This document shows positions 1 through 8,420 of a stretch of 39,798 nt of DNA, in pieces. This DNA comes from Bryobacterales bacterium (lineage in GTDB: Bacteria; Acidobacteriota; Terriglobia; Bryobacterales; Bryobacteraceae), in assembly GCA_020854055.1 (NCBI GenBank), contig JADZGD010000045.1, positions 1 to 39,798 of the forward strand. Reading direction: 5' to 3'. Position numbers and translations under genes: made by a program. Numbering within the stretch: position 1 is the first letter of the stretch; every line of letters starts with the position of its first letter. Below the pieces are notes generated by a model. That model did not search any database. It was not told the origin of the DNA and saw only the letters and a list, made by a program, of their open reading frames with translations.

Positions 1-2
1 AC

Positions 3-725
3 CGGCACGAGTACCATTCCACCGTGGTGGGGGACGATCGCGACTTTTACGTCTACACCCCACCGGACTATGACCCGGCCGCAAAACGGCGCTACCCGGT
101 ACTCTACCTGCTTCATGGGTATAGCGACGATGCGAGTGCTTGGACCGGGGTGGGCCGGGTTAACGTTGTGCTGGACAACCTGATCGCCGCCGGTAAAGCG
201 CTGCCGATGATTGTGGTGATGCCGAACGGCTACGGCGCTCCCGAGATCGTGCTCGGTTCAGAACGCGGCCTGGCCGACGACGAGTTGCGGAAGCGCAGCT
301 ACGACAAGTTCCGTGAGGCTCTGTTTACGGAGGTCATGCCACAGGTGGAGCGCGCTTACCGGGTGAATGCGAGACGCGAGGAGCGAGCCATCGCCGGTCT
401 CTCAATGGGCGGGAGTGAATCGCTTTACACCGGCCTCAATGCCCAAGATCGATTCGCCTGGATCGGCGCCTTCAGTTCCGGTGGCATGAAAACCAATTTC
501 GACGAGTATTACCCCGGTGTGGACGCAGGCACCAACCAGCGTTTGCGCCTGCTGTGGATCGCCTGCGGCACGGACGACCATCTGTTGGCATTGAACCGCC
601 AGCTAAAGGTTTGGTTGAAGGGCAAGGGGGTCAAGTTCTCCGGCATCGAGACGCCGGGCTCCCACAGTTGGCGGGTCTGGCGGCGGAACATGATCCAGTT
701 TCTACCGCTGTTGTTCCGCCGCTGA
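3..725 (+). CDS. Esterase of the esterase D / feruloyl esterase type (5' truncated)
   Basis: The reading frame is open to the left edge, and in-frame codons before the first possible start (GTG at 24) read RHEYHST, a typical continuation of this family, so the true start lies outside the window. The protein is an alpha/beta hydrolase of the putative esterase family (PF00756 type). Counting from the codon at 24, the nucleophile is S127 in GLSMGG, the acid is D184 or D185 in GTDDH, and the histidine is H214 in GSHSW. An early LLHGYSDD block supplies the oxyanion-side loop. Family members cleave carbohydrate acyl esters such as feruloyl or acetyl groups on xylan; the substrate here is not readable. 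It is convergent with the next gene, 13 bases away. An exported enzyme is likely but the signal peptide would be outside the window. Confidence 0.88.
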   Translation, partial: RHEYHSTVVGDDRDFYVYTPPDYDPAAKRRYPVLYLLHGYSDDASAWTGVGRVNVVLDNLIAAGKALPMIVVMPNGYGAPEIVLGSERGLADDELRKRSYDKFREALFTEVMPQVERAYRVNARREERAIAGLSMGGSESLYTGLNAQDRFAWIGAFSSGGMKTNFDEYYPGVDAGTNQRLRLLWIACGTDDHLLALNRQLKVWLKGKGVKFSGIETPGSHSWRVWRRNMIQFLPLLFRR

Positions 726-738
726 GGTGCGCGCGGCG

Positions 739-2025
739 CTAGACCTTGGGCAACGGATAGGACTCGCGGTATTGCTTGCTCATCATCGCCGCGGCCTCGG
801 CATCGGAGGCGAAGGTTTCGGTTTCCGGGTCGAAGCGTACATCGCGTCCCAACCGCTGGCAGATGTTGCCCAGATGGCAGAGCGTGGTGCTGAGCCGGCC
901 GATCTCGACATCGGCGTTGGGCCGCTTCCGGCTTCTGACGCACTCCAAAAAATTGGCTTCGTGCAACAGCGGGGTGGCGCCCATCGAAGCAGCAATCTGG
1001 TTCTTGCGATCGTAAACCTTCCAGCCACTGCCATCGAGAATTAGCGTGCCCTCGGTGCCGTGGAAGCCGGTGCCGGCGCGAGTGCCGTCGATAGGATCCT
1101 GGTCTCCGAAGCTGCGGAGTTCCCATGTGAGCAGGAGGTCACCGAAGTCATAGGTGAGCACCTGGGTATCGGGTACCTCTTTGGCGTCATCGAGCCAATA
1201 GATACCACCATGGCCGGAGATATGCCTGGGCAACATGTGCTCCTTGTTCTTCATGCGCTGAATGCCCATCAGGCCGACATCCAGCATGTGGACGCCCTGG
1301 TTGCCGAGTTCGGTGTTTCCGTAATCCCAGAAAAAGCGCCAGTTGTAGTGGAACCGGTTCGGGTTGAAGCGGCGCAGGGGCGCGGGTCCCAGCCAGCGGT
1401 CGTAGTCGACCGTTGATGGCGCTTCGGAGTCGGGCGGGTTACCGAGGCTGGGACGAACCTGGCACATCCATGCCTTCACCAGACAGACCTTGCCGAGCTT
1501 ACCCGAGGCGACGTACTCGGCGGCACGCATGAAATGTTCTCCGCTGCGGCGCTGGGTACCCACCTGCATTACGCGGTTGTACTTGCGGGCGGCGTCGCGC
1601 AACATGTGGCCTTCAGAGATGGTCTGCGACAGCGGCTTTTCGATATAGACGTCCTTGCCGGCCTGGCAGGCCAGCAAGCCGATGTGGGTATGCCAGTGGT
1701 CGGGAGTGGCAATGATCACAGCGTCGATGTTGCGGTCGTCAAGCACGCGCCGGAAGTCGCGTTCGTAGGTGGGGCGCGCGCCCTGCGCGCGCTCAAGCAG
1801 GGGGCCGGTGGCGCTCAGGATCGCCTCGTCCAGGTCGCAAAACGTGGCGATGTGTCCGCCGGCCTTGATATGGCGGAGGGCAACTCCCTTGCCCTGGTTC
1901 CTGCCTCCGATCAGCGCCAGGTTGATTTGATCGTTGGCTCCAACAGCGCGAGGATTCAGATTGGCGAATGCGGCTGCGCCGGCGCCCGCCTTTAGCATCG
2001 AGCGGCGGCTGGGGTGTTCGTTCAT
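739..2025 (-). CDS. Gfo/Idh/MocA family oxidoreductase with Tat signal
   Basis: A 428-residue NAD(P)-dependent sugar-type oxidoreductase. The N-terminus carries a twin-arginine signal (SRRSMLKAG, residues 6-14) followed by an Ala-rich stretch, so the protein is probably exported folded. The Rossmann fold starts at residue 36 with a slightly unusual LIGGRNQGKG loop; PDHWHTHIG and the EKP motif with K130 match the conserved substrate/cofactor region. The family oxidises or rearranges sugars, inositols and glycosides through a 3-keto intermediate. A second, similar gene is at 36705-38024. It lies downstream of the TonB receptor gene but a strong hairpin separates them, so it probably has its own promoter. 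Substrate is unknown; a periplasmic role in glycoside breakdown is inference. Confidence 0.9.
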   Translation of the reverse strand: MNEHPSRRSMLKAGAGAAAFANLNPRAVGANDQINLALIGGRNQGKGVALRHIKAGGHIATFCDLDEAILSATGPLLERAQGARPTYERDFRRVLDDRNIDAVIIATPDHWHTHIGLLACQAGKDVYIEKPLSQTISEGHMLRDAARKYNRVMQVGTQRRSGEHFMRAAEYVASGKLGKVCLVKAWMCQVRPSLGNPPDSEAPSTVDYDRWLGPAPLRRFNPNRFHYNWRFFWDYGNTELGNQGVHMLDVGLMGIQRMKNKEHMLPRHISGHGGIYWLDDAKEVPDTQVLTYDFGDLLLTWELRSFGDQDPIDGTRAGTGFHGTEGTLILDGSGWKVYDRKNQIAASMGATPLLHEANFLECVRSRKRPNADVEIGRLSTTLCHLGNICQRLGRDVRFDPETETFASDAEAAAMMSKQYRESYPLPKV

Positions 2026-2099
2026 GGTGGCTCCTTGGTGCCTTCCGCCAGTTTACCGGGAGTGGCGGATTATGGTGGGAGCCATCGTCCCGCGATTAT

Positions 2100-2130
2100 G
2101 GGCTGCCACTCCACAAGAGTGTGGCAGCCC
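2100..2130 (-). terminator. Strong stem-loop after the TonB receptor gene
   Basis: A perfect 10-bp inverted repeat (GGGCTGCCAC at 2100-2109 and GTGGCAGCCC at 2121-2130) with an 11-base loop lies 19 bases beyond the stop of the minus-strand receptor gene. No U-run follows on the minus strand (ATAATC follows), so it may stop RNA polymerase weakly or protect the 3' end of the mRNA. Confidence 0.55.
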
Positions 2131-2149
2131 TTGACAAGCTCGGCCCGGA

Positions 2150-5100
2150 TCAGAACTGGAACTTCGCTCCGAGCTGAATGATCCGCTGGTCGCCGGTTGC
2201 TCCGGCGCCCTGGCTGCTGCTGGTGACGATGCCGAAGGTATTGGGCGCCGCCGGGTTAAGTCCGGGAGCTCCAAGGTTCACATGATTGAAGAAGTTGAAG
2301 AACTCGAAGCGGAGCTGGGTGTTGAAGCGTTCGCGGATACGGAAGTTCTTGTTGGCCGCGAAATCGATATTGTTCAAGCCGGGCAGATGGATGGGCATAC
2401 GGGGAGCGTTGCCCCAGGTTCCCAGCGCGGGCGCCACGAAGGCGGCCGTGTTAAACCACTTGCTACGGCTGGGGTTGTCGATGTTGATATTCTGGCCGGC
2501 AGCGATGTTGTAGCGCGAGGCGGTGCCGGTGCCGGTCGTGTCACCATAGTTGGAGATCGCGGCGGCGAAGCCGGTCTGCTCGGTTACGATGGCATTCACC
2601 TGCCAACCGCCAAGTAGCGCCCTGGCGACGGTTCCGCTATTGGCAAACAGAGGAATGTTGTAAACGGCGGCCAGAGAGAAGCGGTGACGAAGGTCGTAGG
2701 CGGAATCGGAGTTCTCAGCCCGCAGATTGTAGACATCCTGAATGGAGGGGCTGTAACCGCCGCCACCGACCGTGGTCTGATCCATCAGGGAAGTGGAATG
2801 GGCCAGCGTATAGGAGCCGATGAAGGTGAAATTTCTGGCCAATCTCCGCTCTGCCTTCATTTGCAGCGAGTTGTATCCGGATGTGCCGATGGACTTCGTC
2901 GCCCGGACCGAGCTATAGCCTTTGAATGGGCGGCGGTCTCCAAGGGGCGCGAGACCCGGTGTGGACGGATTGACTACCTGGATCGGCCGGTTCCCGTCGA
3001 ACGCGATGCCAAGCCTGGAACCCTTCGATCCGACGTAGCCTATATCGAACAGCACCTGGCCGGGAAGCTGCTTCTGTACGGTAAAGTTCCACTGCTGGAC
3101 GAGGCCGTTGCGCATGCGTGGATCCACAGCCTCGGCATTGAAGACGTTGCTGGCGCTGCCGGAGCCGAGAAACACACTCGTCACCGAGAGCGGACTGTTA
3201 AAGGTGCCGGTGTAGTTCAGGTTCTGCACGATGGGAGGGTTGAAGGTCAGCACGGTGTAGCTGTTGCTGACCTCTTGCGCATAGTAGATGCCGTATCCGC
3301 CGCGAACCACAAGATCCGAAATGCCCGGCACGCGATAAGCGAAACCGGCCCGCGGTCCCCAGTTGTTGTAGTCGGGATACAGCATGGTGGCGGGCACATC
3401 CGGAGTATCCGGGATGTCGGGGAAACCGTGATAGATCTGCCGCGATAGGGTGAAACCGGGTGTCGGTCCGTTCAGTTCGTAATCGGTAACCTTTCCGCGT
3501 TCGAGCGGCTGGCCGTAGAACTCGTAGCGCATCCCGAGGTTCAGCGTCAGGTTACGGGTGACCTTCCAATCGTCCTGCAAGTAGTAGGCCTGCCAGATGT
3601 GACTCATCCGGTTGGAAAAGGGGGTCGGACTCAGGGTGGCGTTTGTCGTCAAACCCAAAAGGAACGCGGCAAACGGGTGTTCCCGCGTGGTGGTCGGGGC
3701 GCCGCCCGACGTGATCCGGCCATCAAAGCCAAACGTCCCGCGCGGCTGCCAGGCTTCGTCGAAAGTGAAGCTGCGGTGCATGATGCTGGCCCCGATGGTA
3801 AGGAAGTGGCTCCCTTTGGAGATGGACAGGTGATCGTCGAACTGATAGCTCTGATTCCCGTTATCAGCGGGTCCGATTCCGGAAATGGTCGGGTAGCTAT
3901 AGCCCATGCTGAAAGTGGGCGGACCGTAATTGCGCGGATCTTTAGAGACACCCGGAATACCAATTATGTTGGCGATATCCAAGTCCGGTTTGTCAGTCGT
4001 GCCAAAGTAGGCATGTGCGAATTTCCGTGACCAGCCGGTTCGGAATTCGTTGACAATCGAGGGTGAGAAGACGTGGGTATCCGTGAGGGAAGCGACCTGC
4101 TGGCGGCCGCGGGAGCCGCTGTAGTCCCAGGTAGTGTAGGCCGGAGTCCCAACTGAAGTCTGCTGATTGAAGATGTAGGTTCCGTAGATTGTGTTCTTGT
4201 CGTTGATGCGGTGATCGATGCGCGCGAGAATCTGATTCTGATTAATGGGGGCGGCGACAACGGGACCACGGAAGTTGATTGCCGGCTCATTAGCATTCGG
4301 GTTAGGAACAAAGCCCAAAAACTTGCTGGCATAGCTCTGGATGCGGCTGGCCGGGATTACGTTGCCAGCGAAGGGATTGCCTGTCGAGGGATCTGTGATG
4401 ATCGCGGTTGAACTCGAGAAATCGCCGGTACGATAAGGAACTGGAGGCACGTAGCCGGTTGCACCGAACGAACCCGAGACCAGGCGTCCGGATTCCCAGT
4501 TGGTGAAGAAGAAGGTCTTGTCCTTACCATTGTAGAGTTTGGGAAGAATCACCGGTCCACCCAGGTTGGCGCCAAACTGATTGCGGTTGAGGCGGGGCGG
4601 TTTTGCGCTGGCCGAGTAGGGCTGGAAGGGGGCAAGCGCGGTGAGCTTGTCGTTGCGGTTAAACTCCCAGGCCGTGCCATGGATATCGTTGGTTCCGCTC
4701 TTGGTGGTCAGGTTGACCTGGCCGCCGGGCGCGCCGCCATTGATGGCCGAGAAAGTGCTCGTATCCACCTTGAACTCCTGGATAGCATCGATGGAGAGCG
4801 AGAAGGAGAAGCTATAGGAACCATACGACATGGCTTCGATACCGTCGTAGTAATAGCGGTTCATGTAGTCGCGGTTGCCATTGGCGTTCATGCCGACGTT
4901 CTGGCCGAGGGATCCGCCGGAACTGCGGGCGCTCAAACTACCGGGGGTGACCGGGTTCACACCCGGGATAAGGAGCGCAAGCTGGACAAAGGATCGGCCG
5001 TTGAGCGGCAGTTCGGCCACCTGCTGGCGGCCAATGACAGCGCCAACGGAAGCGTTTTCCGTTTGCAGGTCGACGGCGCTGGCCTCTACCTGAACCTTTT

Positions 5101-5446
5101 CCGTCACCGCGCCGACTTGCATCTGAACATCCATGCGCGCCGTCTGGCCGACGACAAGAGTGAACTCGGCGATCTCGACAGTCTGGAAGCCCTTGTATTC
5201 CGCGCTCAATGTGTAGCGTCCAACGGGCAGGAAGGGCAGGTTGTAATAACCGGCGGCGTTGGTGACTGTCGACTGCTTCTGGTTTGTATCCACACGGAGG
5301 GCGGTCACGGTGGCGCCGCTGATGCTGGCACCGGAGTGGTCCGTAACGGTCCCCACAATTGAGGCCGAGTTGGTTTGACTCATGAGCGCTGGAGACACCA
5401 GCATCATCAGACCCAGTGAGAATATGATGCGACTTTGAACCTTCAT
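2150..5446 (-). CDS. Oar-like TonB-dependent outer-membrane receptor
   Basis: About 1,098 residues. A signal peptide (MKVQSRIIFSLGLMMLVSPA) is followed by a carboxypeptidase-regulatory-like beta-sandwich (about 28-110, with IVGTVTDHSGASISGATV), a plug domain (about 120-250, with VAELPLNGRSF) and a long beta-barrel ending in the aromatic LGAKFQF typical of outer-membrane proteins. This Oar-like layout is expanded in Acidobacteria and serves uptake or binding of large substrates such as oligosaccharides; the ligand here is unknown. I chose the ATG at 5446 because a GAGGAA ribosome site sits 7 bases upstream; a TTG at 5452 would be too close. The gene is divergent from the membrane protein at 5674-6984, with which it shares a 200-base promoter region. 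Confidence 0.93.
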   Translation of the reverse strand: MKVQSRIIFSLGLMMLVSPALMSQTNSASIVGTVTDHSGASISGATVTALRVDTNQKQSTVTNAAGYYNLPFLPVGRYTLSAEYKGFQTVEIAEFTLVVGQTARMDVQMQVGAVTEKVQVEASAVDLQTENASVGAVIGRQQVAELPLNGRSFVQLALLIPGVNPVTPGSLSARSSGGSLGQNVGMNANGNRDYMNRYYYDGIEAMSYGSYSFSFSLSIDAIQEFKVDTSTFSAINGGAPGGQVNLTTKSGTNDIHGTAWEFNRNDKLTALAPFQPYSASAKPPRLNRNQFGANLGGPVILPKLYNGKDKTFFFTNWESGRLVSGSFGATGYVPPVPYRTGDFSSSTAIITDPSTGNPFAGNVIPASRIQSYASKFLGFVPNPNANEPAINFRGPVVAAPINQNQILARIDHRINDKNTIYGTYIFNQQTSVGTPAYTTWDYSGSRGRQQVASLTDTHVFSPSIVNEFRTGWSRKFAHAYFGTTDKPDLDIANIIGIPGVSKDPRNYGPPTFSMGYSYPTISGIGPADNGNQSYQFDDHLSISKGSHFLTIGASIMHRSFTFDEAWQPRGTFGFDGRITSGGAPTTTREHPFAAFLLGLTTNATLSPTPFSNRMSHIWQAYYLQDDWKVTRNLTLNLGMRYEFYGQPLERGKVTDYELNGPTPGFTLSRQIYHGFPDIPDTPDVPATMLYPDYNNWGPRAGFAYRVPGISDLVVRGGYGIYYAQEVSNSYTVLTFNPPIVQNLNYTGTFNSPLSVTSVFLGSGSASNVFNAEAVDPRMRNGLVQQWNFTVQKQLPGQVLFDIGYVGSKGSRLGIAFDGNRPIQVVNPSTPGLAPLGDRRPFKGYSSVRATKSIGTSGYNSLQMKAERRLARNFTFIGSYTLAHSTSLMDQTTVGGGGYSPSIQDVYNLRAENSDSAYDLRHRFSLAAVYNIPLFANSGTVARALLGGWQVNAIVTEQTGFAAAISNYGDTTGTGTASRYNIAAGQNINIDNPSRSKWFNTAAFVAPALGTWGNAPRMPIHLPGLNNIDFAANKNFRIRERFNTQLRFEFFNFFNHVNLGAPGLNPAAPNTFGIVTSSSQGAGATGDQRIIQLGAKFQF

Positions 5447-5527
5447 TGACAAATTCCTCGATGGTGGCTCCCGCCCAAATCTCGCGCAAGCGCCACACCC
5501 CTAAAACTGGAGATGGTAGTGATTCAG

Positions 5528-5556
5528 CATATGCGAACACAGCATAGGACCGTCAA
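5528..5556 (-). promoter_or_regulatory. Candidate sigma-70 promoter for the TonB receptor
   Basis: On the minus strand TTGACG (5551-5556) and CATATG (5528-5533) are separated by 17 bases. The -35 is good, the -10 moderate. A GTTACG-type motif lies immediately upstream of the -35 at 5561-5570. Confidence 0.4.
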
Positions 5557-5624
5557 GGTTCGTTACGGTTCAACGGTAGAGGCGCATCCCTTTTCCATGC
5601 ATCCGTACAGGTGAAACACAAGCG

Positions 5625-5653
5625 TTACGAACCGTTATGCCTCGTGTTAACAT
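5625..5653 (+). promoter_or_regulatory. Candidate promoter of the divergent membrane protein, overlapping a repeated motif
   Basis: TTACGA (5625-5630) and TAACAT (5648-5653) are 17 bases apart, a weak sigma-70 match. The -35 overlaps CGTTACGAACCGTTA (5623-5637), whose core GTWACGAACC recurs in inverted orientation at 5558-5568. Confidence 0.25.
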
Positions 5654-5673
5654 ACCTTGAGGATAGGGTTACG

Positions 5674-6984
5674 GTGAGGAGTGTGGGAGTAAAAGGAGAC
5701 GAACACGATACAAAACGGGGAGAGCAGACGGCGGAGGAGAACCGTACAGTAGTACAGAGCCACTTGGCGCGAATTCTGCTGAGTCCTTCTTTTCAAGGCA
5801 CCAAGCGCTGTCAGGAGTTTCTGAAGTACACAGTGGATCACGCCTTGACCGGGGATTTCGATGCCCTGAAGGAGCGCGTGATCGGTGTAAACGTGTTCGG
5901 ACGGCCGGCGGGCTTTGAGACCTCCGGAGACTCCATTGTCCGGGTGAAAGCGAACGAGGTTCGCAAGCGGCTTGCACAGTACTATCAGGAGTCGGGTGCG
6001 GAAGAGCCTCTCCACATCAAACTGCCGGCCGGTTCCTATGTTCCACTTTTCGTTTGGCAGGGCGAAAAGGTCATTCCGCCGGAATCCGGCACAGCCGAGA
6101 ATACCACCCCATCCGCCGCGGTAGAGTCCGCCGGTAAAGCCGCCACGCCGCGGGGCAGGATCTTCATTACGGCTTGGGCAGCCGTAGGACTGTGCGTCGT
6201 GGTAGCCTCCCTGATCATTTGGAGACAGTTGTCGCCGCCGCCAACTGAACTGGACCGCTTCTGGGCGCCGTTGCTGGCTCCTCCCGGATCGGTGGTAGCG
6301 TGTATTCCAGCCCGGGACGACTACCGGTTGCCGCCACGGCTGAACCAATTTTTGAGAGAAGCAGCCAAAGGCGATAGTGATCGGCTGGACATGCAGTTAC
6401 AGCAGAATGAAGTGGCGGTGGTACCGGACGCGGTGATGTCGTTGCAAAACTTCCGCGCCATTCTGAGCCTGGCATCGTTTCTTACGGAGCACGGGAAACA
6501 GGCGCAGTTCCGCACGGCTAGTGAGATCTCAGCCGACGAAATCCGGCACCAGGGCGTGATTCTGATTGGCGCCTATTACAACCCCTGGGCGATGCAGATC
6601 AATCAGGAATTACGCTACCGGTTCGAGTCCACCAATCAGGCCGAAAACCACGAAGTCACCTGGATCAGCGACCGGAAAGCTCCCAACGTTCGAAAGTGGG
6701 AAGTGAACAAGACCTGGCCTTACCACCCGCAGCCGGTCGACTATGCGATCGTCAGCCGGTTGTTCGACTCGGCCAACGGGCGCGTGATCCTCTCGGCGGC
6801 GGGAATGAACAGCTTCGGGACGCAGGTAACCGGCGAATTTCTCACCGAGCCGCAATACTTGAAGTCCGCGTCCCCACTTCTACCGAAGGGCTGGGAGCAC
6901 CAGAATTGCCAGTTCATCCTTGAAACTAAGGTGGTAGGCACAACGCCAGGTCCGCCGAAGGTACTGGCGGTGCATTGCTGGTAA
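5674..6984 (+). CDS. Single-pass membrane protein with the acidobacterial KERVIGVNVFGR domain
   Basis: About 436 residues. Residues roughly 25-120 form a conserved block (SPSFQGTKRCQEFLKY, ALKERVIGVNVFGR, SIVRVKANEVRKRLAQYY, LPAGSYVP) that I recognise from many Solibacter-type proteins, where it is fused to different C-terminal parts, often after a membrane helix. It has the feel of a DNA-binding or signalling domain but no function is established to my knowledge. One transmembrane helix follows at about 165-188 (ITAWAAVGLCVVVASLIIW). The remaining 250 residues are probably periplasmic and unrecognised. The start is uncertain: the frame is open back to a GTG at 5611, but that has no ribosome site and lies upstream of a candidate promoter, so a GTG at 5674 (GAGGA 10 bases before) is preferred. 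Divergence from the TonB receptor suggests it may regulate or sense for that receptor. Confidence 0.72.
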   Translation: MRSVGVKGDEHDTKRGEQTAEENRTVVQSHLARILLSPSFQGTKRCQEFLKYTVDHALTGDFDALKERVIGVNVFGRPAGFETSGDSIVRVKANEVRKRLAQYYQESGAEEPLHIKLPAGSYVPLFVWQGEKVIPPESGTAENTTPSAAVESAGKAATPRGRIFITAWAAVGLCVVVASLIIWRQLSPPPTELDRFWAPLLAPPGSVVACIPARDDYRLPPRLNQFLREAAKGDSDRLDMQLQQNEVAVVPDAVMSLQNFRAILSLASFLTEHGKQAQFRTASEISADEIRHQGVILIGAYYNPWAMQINQELRYRFESTNQAENHEVTWISDRKAPNVRKWEVNKTWPYHPQPVDYAIVSRLFDSANGRVILSAAGMNSFGTQVTGEFLTEPQYLKSASPLLPKGWEHQNCQFILETKVVGTTPGPPKVLAVHCW

Positions 6985-6989
6985 GAGTC

Positions 6990-7009
6990 TCGCCAAACCT
7001 GGCTGGCGA
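6990..7009. terminator. Short hairpin between the membrane protein and cydA
   Basis: TCGCCA (6990-6995) and TGGCGA (7004-7009) can pair around an 8-base loop, starting six bases after the upstream stop codon. No U-tract follows, so termination is uncertain. Confidence 0.3.
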
Positions 7010-7077
7010 TCCTGTGAATCTGTTCTTGCGCCGGCTCCCGCACAGTTAAACTGAGGGTATGTTGGCGTGAGAACATC

Positions 7078-8418
7078 ATGGATTCAGCATTTGCACTGCA
7101 CAGGCTGCATTTTGCCTTTACAATTACCTTTCATTACCTGTTCCCGCAGTTGACCATGGGATTGGCGCTTCTGATCGTGGTTTTGAAAACCATGGCGCTC
7201 AGGACCGGCAATCCTCACTATGATCGTTCGGCCCGATTCTGGGCAAAAATCTTCGCTATCAATTTCGGGATGGGCGTGGTGACCGGCATCCCGATGGAAT
7301 TTCAGTTTGGGACGAACTGGGCGCGCTTCTCCAAGGCGGCGGGTGGGGTGATCGGCCAGACGCTGGCCATGGAAGGAGTGTTTTCCTTCTTCCTGGAGTC
7401 ATCCTTTCTGGGCGTGTTTCTGCTTGGAGAAAAGCGGTTGGGGCGCATTGGGCATTGGTTTTCCGCATTTGCCGTTTTCGCCGGTTCCTGGCTGTCGGGC
7501 TATTTCATCATCGCCACCAACGCCTGGATGCAGCATCCGGTGGCCTACACGCTAGGGCCGAACGGTGAGATTCTGCTGTCCAGCTTTTGGGGATTGCTGC
7601 TCAACCCTTGGATCCTGTGGCAATACCTGCACAACATGACCGGTTCGGTGATGACGGCGGCGGGGGTGATGGCCTCCATCGGCGCCTTTTACCTGCTGAG
7701 CGGCAAGCACACGAACTACGGCAGGACTTTTGTGCGCATCGGAGTAATCGTAGGCCTCATCTCCGCCTGCCTGCTGGCGTTTCCAACCGGCGATGGGCAG
7801 GGGCGTAACATCGCTCGTCACCAACCGGTGACGCTGGCTGCGATGGAAGGGCTATTTGAGACCGTAGAGGGCGCGCCGATGGCCATTATGGGCCAGCCGG
7901 ACCTGAATAATCAGAAGCTGGATAATCCATTTTTGCTGCCGAAAGTACTCAGCTTCATCACCCACCAACGGTGGGAAGCGGAGGTAAAGGGGCTGAATCA
8001 CTTTCCCCGCGACCAGTGGCCGGACAACATTCCGCTGCTGTTTTACAGCTTTCATATCATGGTGGGACTGGGGACGATCTTCATCGCCCTGATGGCGTTG
8101 GCGGCGTTGCTGCTAGTGTTGCGGCGCCTGGACAGAACCAGGCCGATGCTGTGGGCGCTCATGTTGCTGCTTCCCTTCCCCTACATTGCCAATACGGCGG
8201 GTTGGATCACGGCTGAACTTGGCCGCCAACCGTGGCTGATCTACGGCTTGATGCGTACCGAAAACGGCTGGTCGCCTCATGTATCGAGCGGGAACACGCT
8301 ATTCACGCTGATTGGCTTCATGGGCATGTACCTGGTGCTGGGGATCCTCTTCCTGTTTCTGGTGCGGCGCGAGATCGAGCATGGACCGGAACAGGCTCCG
8401 GCCGGGGAGGTCAAATAG
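7078..8418 (+). CDS. cydA: Cytochrome bd quinol oxidase subunit I
   Basis: A 446-residue polytopic membrane protein that oxidises quinol and reduces O2. Heme ligands are visible: H19 in the first helix (FHYLFPQ), H185 (YLHNMTG), M328 (HIMVGLG) and E380 just before the GRQPW signature at 382-386. The length is well under the roughly 520 residues of the E. coli enzyme, which fits a short quinol loop (CIO-like subtype). The Arg that precedes the heme-ligand Met in E. coli (R391) is His here (H326). The gene is two bases ahead of cydB and clearly co-transcribed. High-affinity respiration under low oxygen is the expected role; no Fnr- or Rex-type box is obvious upstream. Confidence 0.96.
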   Translation: MDSAFALHRLHFAFTITFHYLFPQLTMGLALLIVVLKTMALRTGNPHYDRSARFWAKIFAINFGMGVVTGIPMEFQFGTNWARFSKAAGGVIGQTLAMEGVFSFFLESSFLGVFLLGEKRLGRIGHWFSAFAVFAGSWLSGYFIIATNAWMQHPVAYTLGPNGEILLSSFWGLLLNPWILWQYLHNMTGSVMTAAGVMASIGAFYLLSGKHTNYGRTFVRIGVIVGLISACLLAFPTGDGQGRNIARHQPVTLAAMEGLFETVEGAPMAIMGQPDLNNQKLDNPFLLPKVLSFITHQRWEAEVKGLNHFPRDQWPDNIPLLFYSFHIMVGLGTIFIALMALAALLLVLRRLDRTRPMLWALMLLLPFPYIANTAGWITAELGRQPWLIYGLMRTENGWSPHVSSGNTLFTLIGFMGMYLVLGILFLFLVRREIEHGPEQAPAGEVK

Positions 8419-8420
8419 TC

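Noticed and set aside
2684..3448. 254-codon plus-strand frame inside the receptor gene
   Set aside because: High-GC shadow frame on the opposite strand of a conserved gene.
4679..5362. Long plus-strand frame opposite the TonB receptor gene
   Set aside because: It is antisense to a well-supported receptor and has no family features or ribosome site.
5555..5600. tRNA-like string GGTTCAACGGTAGAGG
   Set aside because: No cloverleaf arms can be formed around it; it lies in the divergent promoter.
6990..7009. Sigma-54 promoter for cydAB
   Set aside because: Only TGGC is present upstream of cydA, without TTGC at correct spacing.
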